64,000 bases of DNA from an uncultured Alistipes sp. (GCA_910583985.1 CAJTYA010000007.1:67955-131954); one strand, 5' to 3'. Numbered from the stretch's first letter, positions 8,820 through 17,927 are shown. Notes: a model not told the origin generated them from the sequence alone. Numbers and translations: made by a program.

Positions 8820-10186
8820 AAAAACAGCTTTCGCTCCTCGGAATCCTTTCCGCGATGGTTCTGCTCGCCGAATGCGGCGGCGGCCACGGGCGGCCGGATG
8901 AACGCACCGGACAAGCCGACCCTACCGCCGAGACCGACCCGACGGCATGCACCGAAACGATGCGGACGTCCGATGAAATGTACTGGAACGGAAAGCATTA
9001 CTACATGAACGCCTCGCCGATGGAACGGTTCGACGGCTACATCGAACTGTTCCACCGGCTGCCGGACCCGTTCTTCCGGGATCGGACCGGACAACGGGTC
9101 TGCCACAGCCGGCCGCTGGCTTTCGACAAGAACTATACGATCCGCTGGAAAATCGCGGACAGCATGCTGTACGTCGCAGGGTTCGATTTCTTCACCGTCG
9201 GCATATACGGCAGCAGGGCGTATTTCGATTCCGGGGAAGAACCCTTCGCCGAGCTCGAACGACTCACCGGCGAACGGTTCGACCGCACGTCCCCGGCCGC
9301 ACGCATCCGCCCCCAGAGCCCCTACGGCGCAATGCCGGCCCGATGGTTCAGCGGCCGGCTCTGTCTGAAACCCTATCCCGACTGGGACTTCACGTCCTAC
9401 AAGCAGTGGCAGGCGATGCCCGTTTACGAACTGACGTTCCGGGACGGGAAACTGCTCGGCGTCCGCGAGCGGACGGGGAAGATGGTCGTCGGAAAAGGGC
9501 ACGACCGTTACCTGCGCGAAGACCCGGCCGCGTCGCTGCGACCGTCCGCCACAGACCCCGCACAGCCTCTGCCCGACACCGTGCCGCCCGAATCGGCCGT
9601 CCGGTCGCTCTATCCGCACGATGCGCCCGATCGGATCGCCCGCGTTCTGACATCCGACGAAATGCTCTGGGACGGACGATGGTACAACATGAGCCGGAGC
9701 CCGTTGCAGGGAGAGTTCCCGAAATTTACCGCCATTTACTCCGACCTTCCGGGGCCCGGCCGGAACAACTGGGAGAACGTGCCCCGTTACCCCGTCGTGC
9801 AGGACAAAGGTTTTTCGGCGCTGTGGCAGGTGGCCGACAGCTCGCTCTATCTGGTCGATCTGGATTTCTACACGCTCGAAGACCCGAAGAACGATCTGGA
9901 ACTGTTCTGGGAACTCAACGTCGACGACCGGTTCCGAACGATCGAAAAACTCACCGGCCGACGGTTCGTCCGCGACGGCCTGCCCGCGGGCCTCGCACCC
10001 GGCAGCGACTACGGCGCCCTGCCGGCCACATGGTTCAGCGGCGCGATATACATCAAAAAACGGCTCGACAAACGAAATCCGAAAGCCGATTACGGTCCGT
10101 GGAGAAGATACCCCGTCCGCAAGCTGACTTTCGAAAACGGGCGGCTGGCCCGGGTCGAGGAAGTCGACGGGACCATGATAGATTGA
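8816..10186 (+). CDS. Lipoprotein of the tandem family with two modules, copy 2
   Basis: The 456-residue product begins with a lipoprotein signal whose lipobox is LAEC at the end of the hydrophobic core. It holds two full modules of the family. Module 1 (about residues 40-230) has YYMNASPMERFDGYIELF, KNYTIRWKIADSMLYV, ERLTGERF, ARWFSGRLCLK and VYELTFRDGK. Module 2 (about 278-450) has EMLWDGRWYNMSRSPL, FSALWQVADSSLYLVDLDF, EKLTGRRF, ATWFSGAIYIKKR and RKLTFENGRL. The duplication inside one chain suggests modular binding or assembly, but no function can be assigned. It overlaps the upstream gene by four bases. Confidence 0.75.
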   Translation: MKKQLSLLGILSAMVLLAECGGGHGRPDERTGQADPTAETDPTACTETMRTSDEMYWNGKHYYMNASPMERFDGYIELFHRLPDPFFRDRTGQRVCHSRPLAFDKNYTIRWKIADSMLYVAGFDFFTVGIYGSRAYFDSGEEPFAELERLTGERFDRTSPAARIRPQSPYGAMPARWFSGRLCLKPYPDWDFTSYKQWQAMPVYELTFRDGKLLGVRERTGKMVVGKGHDRYLREDPAASLRPSATDPAQPLPDTVPPESAVRSLYPHDAPDRIARVLTSDEMLWDGRWYNMSRSPLQGEFPKFTAIYSDLPGPGRNNWENVPRYPVVQDKGFSALWQVADSSLYLVDLDFYTLEDPKNDLELFWELNVDDRFRTIEKLTGRRFVRDGLPAGLAPGSDYGALPATWFSGAIYIKKRLDKRNPKADYGPWRRYPVRKLTFENGRLARVEEVDGTMID

Positions 10187-10284
10187 TCCGTGCAAGCGAC
10201 GGTTCCCCCCTCCATTATTTAGACAGAGATATTTCTTGAACTGAATGTAACAGAATCCCATATTGCAATCTAACATACCCGCCC

Positions 10285-11070
10285 ATGAAAAAATGCAGAA
10301 TCGGTCTTACCGCATCAGCATCCATAATTTTACTCTTGCACTACCCGATTTTCGGACAGTCCGGAGAGAGTCGCGGAGAACCGAAGGGGAAAGATTTCGT
10401 CGAGCGTCTATCCCGGACTTCGGACATGTTGTTTTACGATGCCAACACGTCTTGTCTGATGGACCGCTCGCCTCTGTCCGTATTCGATGGCTACTTGCTG
10501 GGGGCGAATCCGGATGAGCAGCAGTGGCATGTTCAGAGCGTTTCTCCCGGCTCCGGTCCCGTGTATTACGAAAAGAACTATTCCGCGACATGGAAAATTA
10601 CCGGAGATACGCTTTATCTGGTCGATTTAAATCCTATTTTCGTCCCATCCTGCGAGGAATCCGATTCTGTTAGGCAAGCATTATTCGCGGCCGTAAAGGA
10701 AGCGACCGGACTAAGGCTCGAAAACGACGCGAAACCGCTTGCCTCGACATGGTTCAGCGGTCATCTTCGCATTAAACGGACGCGCATGGCGACCGAAAGT
10801 TATTTGGACTGGATCGACTCTCCTTTTTATGAAATCACGGTAGAAAAAGGTCGGATTACGGCAAGCCGGAGAGTCGGCATGCAGAAGCCATCGCCGGCCA
10901 GCGACCGGCTCAAAAAAAGGATGAAAACGGGCACTCGTCCCTCTTATCATTGGAAACCCGACAAAAAAAATCGTAGTGAGCTCAGTTCGAAGCAACTTGG
11001 GGCAAACGATATTGTTGGCGGATCGAATGCTCGCGGAGATGTATATCAATCGAACAATTATCGGGATTAA
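10285..11070 (+). CDS. Secreted protein of the tandem family, copy 3
   Basis: A 261-residue product with a signal peptide (hydrophobic segment about residues 8-24, ending near FGQ). Family blocks are LMDRSPLSVFDGYLLG, KNYSATWKITGDTLYLVDL, EATGLRLEND, STWFSGHLRIKR and FYEITVEKGRI. It differs in a C-terminal extension of about 45 residues rich in Lys, Ser, Asn and Gly. The gene and the 200 bases after it are visibly richer in A and T than the flanking copies, which could mean a different history. Function unknown. Confidence 0.7.
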   Translation: MKKCRIGLTASASIILLLHYPIFGQSGESRGEPKGKDFVERLSRTSDMLFYDANTSCLMDRSPLSVFDGYLLGANPDEQQWHVQSVSPGSGPVYYEKNYSATWKITGDTLYLVDLNPIFVPSCEESDSVRQALFAAVKEATGLRLENDAKPLASTWFSGHLRIKRTRMATESYLDWIDSPFYEITVEKGRITASRRVGMQKPSPASDRLKKRMKTGTRPSYHWKPDKKNRSELSSKQLGANDIVGGSNARGDVYQSNNYRD

Positions 11071-11117
11071 AACCGGTCATCAGCAACGAAACCGAAGACG
11101 GGGGCAATCGGATAAGT

Positions 11118-11231
11118 ATGAATTTAGACAACCGAGAGACGGAAGAATATTATGCCGCCATGCAGCATCCCGATTTTCAGAATTGTTCCTCCGAATATCG
11201 TCAAAAAGTATGGACGACATATCGATATTGA
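11118..11231 (+). CDS. Possible 37-residue small protein
   Basis: A short frame, starting MNLDNRETEEYYAAMQHPDF and ending TYRY, lies between copies 3 and 4 of the tandem family. It is acidic, Tyr-rich and free of the Arg/Pro bias typical of spurious frames here. No signal peptide or motif. It could be real or a remnant of a longer gene; there is no homology evidence. Confidence 0.3.
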   Translation: MNLDNRETEEYYAAMQHPDFQNCSSEYRQKVWTTYRY

Positions 11232-11257
11232 AACAATAACTAAATAACTTACGAACC

Positions 11258-11983
11258 ATGAAGCTCATCAATCGAACCGCCCTTACCGGCGCATTATGCC
11301 TGCTGCTGACAGCCTGCGGGTCTTCGCCCCGTCTGCAACCGGACTTTTTCGAAAAGAACGAAGCGCCGAAAATTTTTGCCTGCCGCACCAACGACATGTT
11401 CTTCATGGACGGGCAGCGGTATCTGCTCGACCGCTCGCCGCTGGCAGCCTTCGACGGGTACGAGAAAATCTACAAAGCACCGGGAACGACCATCGCGATG
11501 CGTCCGTTCGATGTTGTCCGGGCGGAAAAGGATTACATAACCTTCTGGGCCGTCTGCAACGGATCGCTCTACCTGTTCGATGCGGACTACGACCGGGATC
11601 GATGGAACCAACAGATACAATGGGGCGAAACGCCCCGCAAAAAAGAAGACCTGCTCGCCGCCGTAGAAAGAGCCACCGGCAGGAAATTCCGGAAAAACAG
11701 GAAGATCGCAGGATGCGTGCCCGACGGTTTTTCCGCCGCCGCAGACAAAGCGATCCCGGCCCGTTGGGTAACGGGAACGCTGTATGCCAAACGGCCTTTT
11801 AAGACAGATCCCAATACATGGCTGAAACCGGACAGTCTCCAAGCATGGATGCAGGCACCTTTCCTCGAACTGACTTTCGAAAAGGGAAAGCTCATAGCGA
11901 CCGAAATACGGACGACACCGCCCATTACGTTCCCGGAGCCGCCGGCGAGGCCGGATGCGCTTTCCGATATTCCCGACCGATAA
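11258..11983 (+). CDS. Lipoprotein of the tandem family, copy 4
   Basis: A 241-residue product with a lipoprotein signal (lipobox LTAC after a leucine-rich core). Family blocks are MDGQRYLLDRSPLAAFDGY, KDYITFWAVCNGSLYLFDA, ERATGRKFRKN, ARWVTGTLYAKRP and FLELTFEKGKL. It keeps the order and spacing seen in the other copies. The mature protein should face the periplasm or be carried to the outer membrane. Last member of the cluster; followed by a 770-base gene-free stretch. Confidence 0.75.
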   Translation: MKLINRTALTGALCLLLTACGSSPRLQPDFFEKNEAPKIFACRTNDMFFMDGQRYLLDRSPLAAFDGYEKIYKAPGTTIAMRPFDVVRAEKDYITFWAVCNGSLYLFDADYDRDRWNQQIQWGETPRKKEDLLAAVERATGRKFRKNRKIAGCVPDGFSAAADKAIPARWVTGTLYAKRPFKTDPNTWLKPDSLQAWMQAPFLELTFEKGKLIATEIRTTPPITFPEPPARPDALSDIPDR

Positions 11984-12753
11984 ATTCTTCCCGGCCCGTC
12001 CGACGGAGCCGCCTCGCACGGGGTACGGACGGACCGGGCGGGAAACCGGGACCGGCCGTCCGTGCGTTCCGCTTCGCGGCATGCTTCCCGCGCGGCACGA
12101 GGCCCGACATCCGGTCCGCGGCCGGCCGCGGCATTCCGCTCCGCAGGGGCTCTTTGTCTCGCTCCGGACATCGCGGCTCGGCGACGGACGACGGTCGTGC
12201 GCCGTCGCAACGGGGAAAATGCAGAACCGGACCGCACGGAGGGAGACGGCCGACGGCACCGGACGGCGGCGACCATGCTTGAAAAGTCCCTCCCGGCCTC
12301 CGAAAACGTCCTTTTCGGACTCGGAACACCGCCCGAAAAGAGGGCCCGACGGCTCCCGACGAAAAAATTTTTTATTTTTTTCTCGCCTCCCCGACCGGCG
12401 ACGGCCGACGGTCCCCTACCCTTTCGTTCCGAGGAATTTACCGGGCGCCCTCGCTCCCGTGCCACACCGAAAAGAGGGCGGCGGCAGGAACTCCCGACCG
12501 AAAAAAACTATGGCCGGCGTCTCTTTCAACGATTTATCCCCTTTTCCGCAGCCTGTCCGAGCAACGGAGCGACAGCTTCCGACTCCGGAAACGGAGCGGC
12601 GTATCGCACTCGTATCGAGAAATTTCCTTCCGCAGAGGAGCGCACCTTTTCCGCCAAGCGGCTCCGAAGGCGACCGAATGCGGTCTCCGGGACAATGGAA
12701 CAGCATTTGCACTCTTCCCGACCGACAATCACTCACTAAAACTTTTATTTGTC
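11984..12753. other. Gene-free stretch of 770 bases
   Basis: No gene supported on either strand; open frames are Arg/Pro-rich and lack domains. An A6T6-type tract occurs near 12362-12374 and further T runs follow it, without a clear stem. No repeat was noticed. Confidence 0.45.
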
Positions 12754-13188
12754 ATGAAAAAGCTTTTCTTATTTCTCGCAGGCACGGCTATGGTAGCAGC
12801 CGTGAATGCCGCACCTCAGAAGGTGGATTTCGACAAATTGCCGAAAAATTCGCAGGAATTCATACAGAAGAATTTCCCTAAAGAAAAAGTGAAAACCGTC
12901 GAAATGGACCGCGAAGCGTCGTGGGACAAGTACACCGTATTCTTCAACAGCGGCAGTCAGGTGTCGTTCGAAGGCGGTTCGGGCGATTGCTCGCAGATCA
13001 TCATGGAAAACGGCTCCGTGCCGATGACCGCGATCCCGGCCAAAATCAAGGCCTATGTCGCCGGCAACTACGCCAACCAGAAGATCGTGATGATCCAAAC
13101 GACGGCCGACGGCTTCAAGGTGGGCCTTTCGGACAAGACGACCCTCGAATTCGACAAAGAGGGCGACTTCACGCAAGCGACGAAATAA
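12754..13188 (+). CDS. Secreted PepSY-like protein
   Basis: A 144-residue exported protein. Residues 1-20 are a signal peptide (basic start, FLFLAGTAMVAAV, cleavage near NAA). The mature part has two similar halves: LPKNSQEFIQKNFPKEKV followed by YTVFFNSGSQVSF, and IPAKIKAYVAGNYANQKI followed by FKVGLSDKTTLEF. This helix-then-strands repeat is typical of the PepSY-like (BLIP-fold) periplasmic proteins abundant in Bacteroidetes. Their role is not established. Single gene with a strong terminator. Confidence 0.8.
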   Translation: MKKLFLFLAGTAMVAAVNAAPQKVDFDKLPKNSQEFIQKNFPKEKVKTVEMDREASWDKYTVFFNSGSQVSFEGGSGDCSQIIMENGSVPMTAIPAKIKAYVAGNYANQKIVMIQTTADGFKVGLSDKTTLEFDKEGDFTQATK

Positions 13189-13207
13189 TTCGCCTCTATG
13201 CGCATTC

Positions 13208-13244
13208 GCAGGGAGCGGGCCCTATGCCCGTTCCCTGCTTTTTT
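13208..13244 (+). terminator. Intrinsic terminator after the PepSY-like gene
   Basis: GCAGGGAGCGGGC / GCCCGTTCCCTGC with a short loop, followed by six T. Starts about 20 bases after the stop codon. Confidence 0.88.
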
Positions 13245-13817
13245 ATGCCCCGTCGTTTCCCCACCGCGAAAGCACGGCAGGCACGCACCGCAAACGGTTC
13301 GGCGCCCCCGCCTTTCTCCCGCCAACGCCTCCGCGGCAAAGGCTCTGACGCATCGGGGAACGACAAACCGCACACGGGGAGGCTCGGCGGCCGAAAATAC
13401 ACGCCCGCACCGCGGACCCGAAACCTGACGAAAACCCCTTCTGCCGCCGGGAAGCACAGTACGAGGAACGGATCGCCGCATCCTGACCCAACGCAACAAA
13501 GCCACACTCCGGTTTCGTCATGCGACGCTTCCCGGAGGGCACCTCCTGCGGACCGACCGTCCCGACCCGGACAAAAAGAGAGACGCATATCTATGGAAAA
13601 GGCACCTGCCCCATGCTCCGCCCCATTGTCGGCGGAAGCTCGCACAAGACAAACCGGCTCCCCGCAACCGTGCCTTTGCAGCGATGATACCGTCCGGCGA
13701 TCTTCGGAAAGGGAAAGACGAATATCCGTAACCGCAAACCGGCGCACTGTCGCCACCCGTGCGACGTTCCGCACGAAATCCCGAAAAGGTGCTGTCCTGT
13801 GACCGCCGCCCCACGAC
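13245..13817. other. Gene-free stretch between two terminators
   Basis: About 570 bases between convergent transcription units. Only Arg/Pro-rich frames without domains; no repeat seen. Confidence 0.5.
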
Positions 13818-13858
13818 AAAAAAAAGGGGAGCAGGATGCGAAATCCTGCCCCCCTTTT
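13818..13858 (-). terminator. Intrinsic terminator after the MscS gene
   Basis: On the minus strand a hairpin made of GGGGGGCAGGATTT and ATCCTGCTCCCC precedes a run of T (A run at 13818-13825 on the plus strand). It lies about 80 bases past the stop. Confidence 0.85.
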
Positions 13859-13935
13859 CCTCGGTCCGCCGACCGGAAACGATGCGCTCCACGGCCCGGA
13901 CGGCCCGATCCGTCCCGTCGAAGCGGCCGGACGGC

Positions 13936-15036
13936 TTACTTCGAGTCCGGCGCCGCATTCGCCCCGGACTTTTCGCCGGACGCGCCGTCGGCCCCGTCCT
14001 GCTGCATGAGAAGCGTCCGCGTGGGAAAGGCGAAGGCGAGACCGGCTTCGCGGAAAGAGGCGAGAATCGCCATGTTCATGTCCGACATGGCCTGCAAGAC
14101 GTTTCCGCCCTTTTCGATATAGTAATAGAACGTTAGCATGAGCGCCGAATCCGTGTATTCCGAAAAATAGGCCGTAATGTCCGACGGATTGCGGGAAACG
14201 CCCTCCACTTTCGCGGGCAGGCCGCGGAGAATCTCCAACGCCTGCTCCATCCTGTCGACGCCCGTGTCGTAGGTCAACCCTAACTTGACGGATGCCCGGC
14301 GCATGGGTTCGGACGAAATGTTGACGATCGAGGAGTCCATGATCTTGTAATTGGGGTAACTGGTGATGCGCCGGTCGTAGCCCAGAATCTGCGTGCTGCG
14401 CATCCCCACGTCGACCACCGTTCCTTCGAGACCGTTCACATTGATCGTATCGCCGATGGCGAAAGGCTTGTCGGTGAAGATGGTGAACGCACCGAAGACG
14501 TTCTTGACCGTATCCTGAGCGGCCAGAGCGAAGGCGATACCGCCGATGCCCAGTGTACCCAGCAGCGCATTGATGTCGACGCCCACGTTGCTGAGGGCCG
14601 TCACGATACCGATGATCCACACGACGACCAAGATCGTCCGCCGGATCACCGGCAGCATCCGATAGGCACCGCCGCCGGAGGAGCGTCCCCAATAGTTTTG
14701 CAACAAACCGCTCAGCAGGCGGGCGAACACCCACGTAATATCGAGCACGATGAGAATGCGGTACGCGTTATCGACCACCCGGACCACGCCGTCCGGATAG
14801 ACCAACCGGTGCAAGGCGATCCAGATGCCCAGCAGAATGACGGCGAACTTCAGCGGCGCTTCGAGCGCAGAATAAATCACGTCGTCCAAGCGGTTCTTCG
14901 TGCGACCGATGAACGGCCGCACGACCTTCTTGCCCAACAGGGACAACAATTTGACGACGACGACCGCCGCCAGCACGATCAATATGGAAACGAGCCATGT
15001 CTGGAGGCTGTTTCCGAAAATTTCCCTTTCCAACAT
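13936..15036 (-). CDS. Mechanosensitive ion channel, MscS family
   Basis: A 366-residue inner-membrane protein. Residues about 13-35 are a first membrane segment (LVSILIVLAAVVVVKLLSLL). Further segments lie near 60-80 and 90-110, then the pore helix region INALLGTLGIGGIAFALAAQ. The beta domain follows (TIFTDKPFAIGDTINV, GTVVDVGMRSTQIL), then the C-terminal alpha/beta domain. These are the MscS signatures; the pore helix has the Gly/Ala packing pattern. The start chosen at 15036 gives MLEREIF and the usual length; upstream sequence in frame is Arg-rich and unconvincing. It probably releases solutes on hypo-osmotic shock. Confidence 0.9.
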   Translation of the reverse strand: MLEREIFGNSLQTWLVSILIVLAAVVVVKLLSLLGKKVVRPFIGRTKNRLDDVIYSALEAPLKFAVILLGIWIALHRLVYPDGVVRVVDNAYRILIVLDITWVFARLLSGLLQNYWGRSSGGGAYRMLPVIRRTILVVVWIIGIVTALSNVGVDINALLGTLGIGGIAFALAAQDTVKNVFGAFTIFTDKPFAIGDTINVNGLEGTVVDVGMRSTQILGYDRRITSYPNYKIMDSSIVNISSEPMRRASVKLGLTYDTGVDRMEQALEILRGLPAKVEGVSRNPSDITAYFSEYTDSALMLTFYYYIEKGGNVLQAMSDMNMAILASFREAGLAFAFPTRTLLMQQDGADGASGEKSGANAAPDSK

Positions 15037-15435
15037 TGCGACTGTTTTTTGATTCGACAAAGACGAGCCCTCTCTCCGGCACCCGAAGGTCGTCCGGTTC
15101 CGCAGACGGATCGCATCGGGGAGAAGATCTCGTTTCTCCCCTCGGTTCGTTTGCAAATACCTTTCCACATCGGCGCTCCCGCCGGCCGGAGGAACGGAGC
15201 GCGGCCGAAAGCTCATCGGCAAGCCCGCCTCGATCAGCGGATTGAGGGAGGAAGAAAACGTCCGGGGAAAGCTCTTTTCCCCGCACTCCCCGCCCCGGAG
15301 AAACGGGAATATTTTTTGGCACACATTTTGAACTTGACGTAACCGAACACGATGCTTCAATTTAATGCATTGATTGAAAACCGTTTATACCATAATAGCC
15401 ATATAATATATTATCAATCATAAATCTCAGAAGCT
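15037..15435. other. Divergent intergenic region of MscS and Mn-catalase genes
   Basis: The first 250 bases are GC-rich with no gene. The last 100 (15330-15435) are AT-rich and hold a 7-bp inverted repeat, TGATTGA (15371-15377) and TCAATCA (15414-15420), just before the Mn-catalase start. This is a plausible control region, but no standard promoter match was found. Confidence 0.4.
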
Positions 15436-16389
15436 ATGTTTTACCATTCCAAAGAACTCCAGTTCAACGCACGGGTCTCGAAACCCGACCCGCGTTTCGC
15501 ACGGTTGATGCTCGAACAGTTCGGCGGCGGAAACGGCGAACTCAAGGCGGCCATGCAGTACTTCGTACAGGCTTTCGGTTGCCACAACCCCTATCCCGAC
15601 AAATACGACATGCTGATGGATATCGCCACCGAAGAACTCGGCCACCTCGAAATCGTCGGTGCGACGATCCAGATGCTGCTGAGCGGCGTCAACGGTGAAC
15701 TGAAAAATGCCGCCGAAAAGAGCGACATTTTCGCCAACGGTTTCTCGAAAGAGGATTTCATGCACCGCGCCTTTTCCGTCAATCCGCAATTCGGTGTCGT
15801 CACCGGCGGAGGTCCCTGCCTGACCGACAGCAACGGGGTGCCGTGGCAAGGCTCCTATGTCAACGCCGACGGCGACCTGACGGTCGACCTGCGGTCGAAC
15901 ATCGCCGCCGAATCGCGCGCCAAGATCGTCTACGAATACCTGATGCAATTCACCGACGATCCGGACGTGCTGGCGACGCTCAACTTCCTGATGACACGCG
16001 AAGTGGCCCACTTCCAACAGTTCGAACAGGCGCTCGAAACGATCCGCCCCAACTTCCCGCCGGGCGTGCTGCAAAGCGATCCGCGGTACAGCAACCTCTA
16101 CTACAACAATTCCTGCGGCGAGGACGCGCGCGGACCGTGGAACGAAGGGCAAAGCTCCGGACTCGACGAACAATGGCAGTACATCGAAAATCCGAAGGAA
16201 CACGTGACGGCCACGAAAGGACTGACCGAAATCGAGCCGCAGGGCACCCCGCGCACGGAAGCCTCCGTCCGAAAGGCGGACGCCAAACTGAGCAAGCAGC
16301 GCAGCGGCGAAGTGAAAAGCGCCACGCCGGAGAGCGACCTGCAATGGTGCCGTTACGACAAAAAGAGCGCTTCGGCGAAGCGGAAATAA
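15436..16389 (+). CDS. Manganese catalase
   Basis: A 317-residue non-haem catalase that dismutates hydrogen peroxide at a di-manganese centre. The ferritin-like core shows the metal-ligand pattern: Glu37 in GGGNGELKAAMQY, then DIATEELGHLEIVGA (E and H ligands), and later IAAESRAKIVYEYL and TREVAHFQQFEQAL (E and H ligands). The C-terminal tail of about 80 residues is hydrophilic and Lys-rich, as in many family members. It heads a group of stress and metal genes, followed 34 bases later by a DUF892 protein, the same partnership as katN with yciE/yciF in enterobacteria. Confidence 0.92.
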   Translation: MFYHSKELQFNARVSKPDPRFARLMLEQFGGGNGELKAAMQYFVQAFGCHNPYPDKYDMLMDIATEELGHLEIVGATIQMLLSGVNGELKNAAEKSDIFANGFSKEDFMHRAFSVNPQFGVVTGGGPCLTDSNGVPWQGSYVNADGDLTVDLRSNIAAESRAKIVYEYLMQFTDDPDVLATLNFLMTREVAHFQQFEQALETIRPNFPPGVLQSDPRYSNLYYNNSCGEDARGPWNEGQSSGLDEQWQYIENPKEHVTATKGLTEIEPQGTPRTEASVRKADAKLSKQRSGEVKSATPESDLQWCRYDKKSASAKRK

Positions 16390-16423
16390 CCGAATCGGAA
16401 TCAATCACCAAAAATTTTCAGCC

Positions 16424-16945
16424 ATGAACACCAAATCACCCGAAAAAACGAACGAAAACGTCTTCCGCTCCTTTTTCATCGACGAGCTCAAAGACGTCTA
16501 CTGGGCGGAAAAACACCTGCACAAGGCGCTGCCGAAAATGCAGAAAGCCGCTACGGATAAAAAACTGGCCGCAGCCTTCGAACGCCACGCCCAAGAAACG
16601 GCCGGACAGATCGAAACGCTGGAGAAGGTCTTCGGCCTGCTGGGCGTCAAACCGCAAGCCAAGAAGTGCGACGCCATGGAGGGTCTTCTCAAAGAGGCGG
16701 ACGGCATCATCGAGGACACCGAAAAAGATACCTATACCCGCGACGCGGGCCTGATACTGGCGGCCCAGAAAGCCGAACATTACGAAATAGCCACCTACGG
16801 GACCCTGCGGATCTTCGCCGGGCACCTCGAAGAAAAGCAAGTGCGCAAACTGCTCGAAAGCATTCTCTCCAACGAGAAACAGACCGACGAAAACCTCACC
16901 GTTCTGGCCGAAGCGCACATCAACGAAAAGGCGGCTCAAGAATAG
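16424..16945 (+). CDS. Ferritin-like DUF892 protein (YciE/YciF family)
   Basis: A 173-residue helical protein of the DUF892 family, a ferritin-like four-helix bundle with a possible di-iron site. FRSFFIDELKDVYWAEKHL is the family start motif; the helices that follow contain FERHAQETAGQIETLEKVF and AAQKAEHYEIATYGTL, with the Glu and His residues expected of metal ligands. Such proteins are linked to oxidative and osmotic stress. It follows the Mn-catalase gene by 34 bases and precedes a tiny basic protein, suggesting one operon. Confidence 0.9.
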   Translation: MNTKSPEKTNENVFRSFFIDELKDVYWAEKHLHKALPKMQKAATDKKLAAAFERHAQETAGQIETLEKVFGLLGVKPQAKKCDAMEGLLKEADGIIEDTEKDTYTRDAGLILAAQKAEHYEIATYGTLRIFAGHLEEKQVRKLLESILSNEKQTDENLTVLAEAHINEKAAQE

Positions 16946-17007
16946 ACGACGAACTATCCGGCCGTCGAAACGGCCACAATCATCATAACCAATAAATCAA
17001 ATCAACC

Positions 17008-17148
17008 ATGAACACAAAAAACAATTCGGGCACGAAAGCTAAGAGCACGAGTGCCTCGGCAGCCAAATCGACCGGCAAAACCAAAAGCGCAACCAAGAGC
17101 AGCACGGTGAAAGCCTCTGCCGCACCCAAGAAAACGACGAAGAAATAG
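17008..17148 (+). CDS. 46-residue Lys/Ser/Thr/Ala-rich basic protein
   Basis: The frame starts with ATG at 17008 after an A-rich leader and ends with TAG at 17146. The product starts MNTKNNSGTKAKSTSASAAK and ends APKKTTKK. About a quarter of residues are Lys and nearly all the rest Ser, Thr and Ala, like bacterial histone H1-like tails. It is in line with the Mn-catalase and DUF892 genes and is followed by a terminator, so it looks like a real last operon gene. It could bind and protect DNA under oxidative stress; that is inference from composition and context. Confidence 0.65.
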   Translation: MNTKNNSGTKAKSTSASAAKSTGKTKSATKSSTVKASAAPKKTTKK

Positions 17149-17166
17149 TCGTCACCGAACGAGTGC

Positions 17167-17199
17167 TGTGCCGCACAACTCTTTGTGCGGCATTTTTTT
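17167..17199 (+). terminator. Intrinsic terminator inside the stress-gene group
   Basis: GTGCCGCACA / TTGTGCGGCA hairpin followed by eight T, between the basic protein and the VIT gene. Some read-through would still reach the VIT gene. Its position also argues for the ATG at 17210 rather than an in-frame GTG at 17168 inside the stem. Confidence 0.85.
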
Positions 17200-17209
17200 T
17201 CACGAACGC

Positions 17210-17911
17210 ATGAAGACGAAACACTATATCGGACGAGCGAACTGGCTGCGGGCGGCCGTGCTGGGCATCAACGACGGCATCCTCTCGACGACCAGTCTGA
17301 TTATCGGGGTGGCGGCCGCCGGCAGCGACCGCGGGGCCCTGCTGATCGCCGGACTGGCCGGACTGGTCGCCGGAGCGACCGCCATGGCCGCCGGCGAATT
17401 CGTCTCGGTCTGTTCGCAGCGCGACGTGGCGGAATCGGACGTGGAAAGACAACGCAAGGCGCTGGAGGAAACGCCCGACGAACCGCTCAACGAACTGGCG
17501 GAAATGTATCGCCGGAAAGGCCTGCCCGAACCGCTGGCCCGGCAGGTCTCCGAACTGCTCGCCCGCCGTCATGCCGCGGACGCGCTGGCCCGCGAAACGC
17601 TCGGCATCAACGAGCACGCCCGACCGAGTCCGATACAGGCGGCGCTGGCCTCGGCGGTCGCCTTCGTCATCGGCGCGCTCTTCCCGCTGGGGGTCGCCTG
17701 CGCGGTGCCAATGCGATATGCAGTGCCGGTGTTGTACGTCTTCGCCATCGTCTTTCTGGCCGCCTCCGGCGCCTGCGCCGCCCGGTTGGGCGGATGCCCC
17801 GTCGGAAAAGCCGTCCTGAGAATCTGTTTCTGGGGAACCCTCTCAATGCTTTTCACGGCACTGGTCGGCCATCTGGTGGAAAGTTACGGAATCGCAGGCG
17901 GTACGATATAG
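17210..17911 (+). CDS. VIT1/CCC1-family iron/manganese transporter
   Basis: A 233-residue membrane protein of the VIT family (DUF125). The first segment has the typical motif VLGINDGILSTTSLIIGVAA. The second holds AGLVAGATAMAAGEFVSVCS, containing the metal-binding region. A hydrophilic loop with Glu-rich helices (about 75-140) matches the cytoplasmic metal-binding domain; three membrane segments follow. The family exports Fe2+ or Mn2+ from the cytosol. Standing after Mn-catalase and a ferritin-like protein, it fits metal control during oxidative stress. Confidence 0.9.
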   Translation: MKTKHYIGRANWLRAAVLGINDGILSTTSLIIGVAAAGSDRGALLIAGLAGLVAGATAMAAGEFVSVCSQRDVAESDVERQRKALEETPDEPLNELAEMYRRKGLPEPLARQVSELLARRHAADALARETLGINEHARPSPIQAALASAVAFVIGALFPLGVACAVPMRYAVPVLYVFAIVFLAASGACAARLGGCPVGKAVLRICFWGTLSMLFTALVGHLVESYGIAGGTI

Positions 17912-17927
17912 ACCGTGCACTCGCCAA

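Noticed and set aside
17168..17209. An earlier GTG start for the VIT gene
   Set aside because: It lies inside the terminator hairpin, and the added residues do not fit the family start.
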